A stretch of DNA of 8,249 nucleotides. Origin: Planctomycetaceae bacterium. GTDB taxonomy: Bacteria > Planctomycetota > Planctomycetia > Pirellulales > Pirellulaceae. The notes beneath the pieces are model-generated. The model was not told the origin of the DNA, searched no databases, and saw nothing but the letters and a program-made list of their open reading frames with translations. The DNA lies in NCBI GenBank assembly GCA_007133715.1, contig SLMF01000041.1, positions 1 through 8,249 of the forward strand, given 5' to 3'. This document shows positions 5,554 to 8,249 of this stretch, piece after piece. The position numbers and the translations under genes are program-made. Position 1 is the stretch's first letter. Each line of letters begins with the position of its first letter.

Positions 5554-6291
5554 TCACCGCCGATGTGTCCAATGACAAGTGCCGAATTTTTGACTCTGAT
5601 ACCTCCGGGCTTGTTCCATTTCAACCCGCGTGGGTCGCCCCACTCGCAGACCACAACCCAAGTAGTCCGCAATTCGAGCGGACCACCTTCTAGCTAAATC
5701 ATAGGGGTCGATCTGCACCGCGGACAGATCCTCGATTCCAGCTAACTCGGGGGCATGACTCGTCTTGCGCAAAAGAACACTGCCATGCTGCAGCACCGCC
5801 CCCCGACGACGTCGTTGGGCACTGCCAGCAATCTTGTGCCGCTCGAATACAATATCGTCCGCCGTACGCCGCAAAAAGCACAAAAACGGCTCTCCGTCCC
5901 GCGATCCGACGCAGGCCTGCCCCCAACGGCTCGCACCAATGCCACGCGTGGATAGCTCGGAAATCAAGGTTTCATGGCAAATCCCATACAAACTTGTCAC
6001 TTGGGTAGCTTGTCGCACCGGTAGCACCAGACTGTACGTCAGTTCCTCCGCATGGACGATGGCTCCCCCCCCTGTTGAACGACGCACCAGCGGACACGCT
6101 TGACTGAAACGGTGTTGAACCCGGGATGAATGGGACTGGAAATAACCCAAAGAGAGTGTAGGTTGACTCCAAAAGTAGAATCGCAAGCAGCCCGCCTGCC
6201 CGTCCGCGCTCACTTGGTCCAGCAGCGCCTCGTCCAGACTCATATTCCAGGCCCCTGTCGCGGGGACGTCGATGATCAAGCGGAGTTCCAT
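5554..6291 (-). CDS. Lipoate-protein ligase / octanoyltransferase family protein (LplA-LipM fold)
   Basis: A 245-residue cytoplasmic protein of the biotin/lipoate ligase catalytic-domain family, which attaches lipoyl or octanoyl groups to carrier proteins such as GcvH. Family motifs: RRSTGGGAIVH (70-80, acyl and adenylate binding), the invariant lysine in KIAGSAQRRR (Lys153), and VLQHGSVLL (166-174). It lacks the C-terminal accessory domain of the roughly 330-residue E. coli-type LplA. Its FLCFLRRTADDIV segment (136-148) places Cys138 where, as I recall the alignment, LipM-type octanoyltransferases have their catalytic cysteine (the ACF motif). It could thus be a cysteine-dependent octanoyl-GcvH transferase or a short ATP-dependent ligase; the sequence alone does not settle this. 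Its start overlaps the gcvPB stop by 16 nt and has no strong Shine-Dalgarno, which points to translational coupling and to a role in activating the glycine cleavage complex. Confidence 0.9.
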   Translation of the reverse strand: MELRLIIDVPATGAWNMSLDEALLDQVSADGQAGCLRFYFWSQPTLSLGYFQSHSSRVQHRFSQACPLVRRSTGGGAIVHAEELTYSLVLPVRQATQVTSLYGICHETLISELSTRGIGASRWGQACVGSRDGEPFLCFLRRTADDIVFERHKIAGSAQRRRRGAVLQHGSVLLRKTSHAPELAGIEDLSAVQIDPYDLARRWSARIADYLGCGLRVGRPTRVEMEQARRYQSQKFGTCHWTHRR

Positions 6292-7730
6292 CGCAATTTG
6301 GGTTTCCGGGCCGCCTGGACTTCGTCCGGACGGCTAATCGGGGTGGTAAGCGGTGCTTCCTGCAGACGGTCCCACGGCTCTTCCAGAATACGAAACAACG
6401 TCTCCGCAAAGGCGTCCAGCGTTTCCTTGCTCTCGGTTTCGGTCGGTTCGATCATGATCGCCTCCGGAACCGTCAGCGGGAAATAGACGGTGGGAGCATG
6501 GAAGCCGTAATCCAGCAGTCGTTTGGCCAGATCCATGGCGCGGATCTTCCGCGACTTTTTCACCTCGGCAGCCGAGGCGACGAATTCGTGCAGACACCGA
6601 TCACCGTGCGGGACGACCAAAAAGTGTTTTACCAAGCTGAGCAGGTAGTTCGCGTTCAACACGGCGTTTTCTGAAACGCGCCGCAGGCCCTCGGGCCCGT
6701 GCGTGCGGAGGTAGCAGTAGGCCCGGATCAGCACGCCGACATTACCGAAGAAGCTTCGGACTCGCCCGATCGAGTGGGGCCGATCTTCCAACAAGCAGTA
6801 TTTTGAATCGAACCGCCCGACCAGCGGGTTCGGCAGATAGGCTTCCAAGGCTTGGCTGACACACACGGGTCCGGCACCGGGTCCCCCACCGCCATGGGGG
6901 CTACTGAACGTCTTGTGTGGGTTGAAGTGCATCATGTCCGCCCCGAAATCTCCTGGACGAGCGACCCCGAGGATGGCGTTCATATTGGCGCCGTCCAAAT
7001 AGATCAAGCCGCCGTGGGCATGGACACGCTCCGATACTTCACGGATCTGCTGATCGAACAAACCCAACGTATTGGGGTTGGTAACCATCAGCACGGCGAC
7101 CTGATCGCTTAGTTTGGCGTTCAGGTCGTCCAGGTCCACGTAGCCTTCCGGGGTGCTCTGCAGGGTCACGGTCTGGAACCCGGCCATGCGGGCGCTGGCC
7201 GGGTTGGTACCGTGCGACGTATCGGGCGTGAGCACTTGCGTTCGCTGCTGGCCGAGTCGCCGAAAGTGGGCGGCGGCGATCATCAGGGCTGTCAGCTCGC
7301 CATGGGCTCCGGCCGCCGGCTGCAAGGTGACGCCGGGCAGCCCCGAGATTTCGGCCAGCATCTGCTGGAGTTCATAGAGGAGATGCAGCAGGCCCTGGAG
7401 CGAGTCCTCGGGCTGGTACGGGTGCAGATCGGCCAGACCGGGCAGCGCGGCCATGCGTTCATTCCGCTTCGGATTGTACTTCATCGTACACGAGCCCAGC
7501 GGATAGAAGTGCGTGTCGACCGCCATGTTTTGTGTGGAAAGATTCGTGAAGTGGCGGACGACATCCGGTTCCGCCAGCTCGGGCAGCGGCGGCGGTTCGA
7601 CCGCCAGACTGTCCGCAGGAAGAAGCTCCTCGACCGGTCGGACCGGCACATCGGCCGGAGGCATCCGTGTCGCCCGCCGGCCCGCACGAGAACGCTCGAA
7701 AATCAACAGCGGTTCATTTCGGTTTTTCAT
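6276..7730 (-). CDS. gcvPB: Glycine dehydrogenase (decarboxylating) subunit 2, P-protein beta subunit
   Basis: The PLP-carrying subunit of the two-subunit glycine decarboxylase (P-protein). With GcvPA it decarboxylates glycine and passes the aminomethyl group to lipoyl-GcvH. The 484-residue product is full length for the family. It contains LSTQNMAVDTHFYPLGSCTM (64-83), TPDTSHGTNPASA (168-180), YLDGANMNAILG (244-255), and HFNPHKTFSSPHGGGGPG (268-285) with the PLP lysine at Lys273 followed by the glycine-rich loop. The ATG at 7730 is chosen because GAGGGA lies five bases upstream and the protein then begins MKNRNEPLLIFERSRAGRRA, the normal N terminus; an ATG at 7781 would add 17 unsupported residues. 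It follows gcvPA after 63 nt and overlaps the lipoyl-transferase gene by 16 nt, consistent with one operon. Confidence 0.97.
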   Translation of the reverse strand: MKNRNEPLLIFERSRAGRRATRMPPADVPVRPVEELLPADSLAVEPPPLPELAEPDVVRHFTNLSTQNMAVDTHFYPLGSCTMKYNPKRNERMAALPGLADLHPYQPEDSLQGLLHLLYELQQMLAEISGLPGVTLQPAAGAHGELTALMIAAAHFRRLGQQRTQVLTPDTSHGTNPASARMAGFQTVTLQSTPEGYVDLDDLNAKLSDQVAVLMVTNPNTLGLFDQQIREVSERVHAHGGLIYLDGANMNAILGVARPGDFGADMMHFNPHKTFSSPHGGGGPGAGPVCVSQALEAYLPNPLVGRFDSKYCLLEDRPHSIGRVRSFFGNVGVLIRAYCYLRTHGPEGLRRVSENAVLNANYLLSLVKHFLVVPHGDRCLHEFVASAAEVKKSRKIRAMDLAKRLLDYGFHAPTVYFPLTVPEAIMIEPTETESKETLDAFAETLFRILEEPWDRLQEAPLTTPISRPDEVQAARKPKLRWNSA

Positions 7731-7735
7731 CGCAG

Positions 7736-7741
7736 TCCCTC
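7736..7741 (-). promoter_or_regulatory. Ribosome binding site fixing the gcvPB start
   Basis: The minus strand reads GAGGGA five bases before the ATG at 7730. The alternative ATG at 7781 has no such sequence in front of it (it follows GATGACGTCTTT), so the internal ATG is preferred. Confidence 0.55.
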
Positions 7742-7793
7742 GGGGCGTTTCGCATCCAGCATGCCGGTCGACCACATCCATAAAGACGTCATC

Positions 7794-8249
7794 TCAAACC
7801 CGGTTCAGACAACGCGCCCAGCCGTCGATCTGGTCGCAGGTTCGTTTTTCGGTGACCGCTACCAGAAAGCAGTCGTGCAACTCGGGGTACCAGCGTTCCA
7901 GCGGAATCCCCGCCAGCCAGCCTTGTCTTCGTGCCTCGCTCAGCAGTTCCGCGACCTGGGATTGCGTATCGCGAACAACGAATTCCTTGAAGGTGGGGTG
8001 CGGGTAGGCCAAACGGAATCGTGAGCCCGCGGTCAGCTTCTCTTGCGCATAGCGGGCCTTTTGCAGACATAACTCGGCCGTTTCCCGCAATCCGTGCGGT
8101 CCCATCAAAGCCAGGTAGATCGCCGCCCGCAGCGCGATCAGACCCTGGTTGGTGCAGATGTTGCTGGTCGCTTTGTCCCGCCGGATATGCTGTTCCCGCG
8201 TCTGCAACGTCAGCACCCAGCAGCGGCGACCACGGCGATCCGTGGTTTC
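7794..8249 (-). CDS. gcvPA: Glycine dehydrogenase (decarboxylating) subunit 1, C-terminal part (cut by right edge)
   Basis: The alpha subunit of the two-subunit P-protein, the partner of GcvPB. Only the last 151 residues are in the window; the full protein is usually near 450. The reading frame is open from the right edge, with CWVLTLQTREQHIRRDKATS followed by NICTNQ as the diagnostic GcvPA/P-protein motif. It continues through GLIALRAAIYLALMGPHGLRE and the C-terminal small domain (YPHPTFKEFVV, GWLAGIPLERWYPE), and ends at the TGA at 7794-7796. Its own start and promoter lie beyond the window. gcvPB begins 63 nt further on in the same direction. Genes for GcvH and GcvT may lie upstream, off the edge, but that is inference from common gene order. 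Confidence 0.96.
   Translation of the reverse strand, partial: ETTDRRGRRCWVLTLQTREQHIRRDKATSNICTNQGLIALRAAIYLALMGPHGLRETAELCLQKARYAQEKLTAGSRFRLAYPHPTFKEFVVRDTQSQVAELLSEARRQGWLAGIPLERWYPELHDCFLVAVTEKRTCDQIDGWARCLNRV

Noticed and set aside
7212..8024. A 270-codon open frame on the plus strand opposite gcvPB and gcvPA.
   Set aside because: It is antisense to conserved P-protein subunits whose motifs are unambiguous, and has no domain or ribosome site of note.
1..8249. Search for mobile elements, CRISPR arrays, tRNA/rRNA genes, toxin-antitoxin or defence systems.
   Set aside because: No transposase, regular repeat-spacer pattern, cloverleaf or defence-type protein was seen; the gene content is metabolic, regulatory and envelope-related, and the coding strand is uniform throughout.

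Overview
This window is a gene-dense, moderately GC-rich bacterial chromosome segment in which every supported gene lies on the minus strand, so transcription runs from right to left. The best guess at the host is a planctomycete, probably of the Pirellulales. The grounds are a two-subunit glycine decarboxylase (GcvPA/GcvPB) followed by a small lipoyl-transferase-family gene, an FHA protein with a long charged tail, an ECF sigma/anti-sigma pair, and a small basic protein whose C-terminal segment resembles a family I remember from planctomycete genomes. That assignment is inference from gene content and recalled sequence style, not from a marker gene.

In the direction of transcription there are four blocks. 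(1) Glycine cleavage, 8249-5554: the C-terminal end of gcvPA (cut by the right edge), gcvPB, and a lipoate-ligase/octanoyltransferase-family gene whose start overlaps the gcvPB stop. The decarboxylase subunits and the enzyme likely to charge the lipoyl carrier protein GcvH are thus probably co-transcribed. (2) Signalling, 5357-3304: an FHA-domain protein, then an ECF sigma factor overlapping a membrane-anchored anti-sigma factor that has a zinc-binding motif. (3) Two lineage-type genes, 3034-1812: a 110-residue basic protein and a TPR lipoprotein. (4) Serine biosynthesis, 1658-1: serC (complete) followed 40 nt later by serA (cut by the left edge).

Metabolically the two ends meet. SerA and SerC make phosphoserine from 3-phosphoglycerate, and the glycine cleavage system oxidises glycine to feed one-carbon units to folate. 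Between them sits a regulatory and envelope block with no obvious link to either pathway. The non-coding gaps are short (40 to 270 nt) and none exceeds 300 nt. The most structured is the gap upstream of serC, where a sigma70-like promoter overlaps a perfect 8-bp inverted repeat. I saw no RNA genes, CRISPR arrays, insertion sequences, attachment sites or other signs of recent transfer. The window reads as ordinary core and lineage-specific chromosome; its less-described parts are the small basic protein, the FHA tail, the sigma/anti-sigma output domain and the LipM-like cysteine of the lipoyl transferase.
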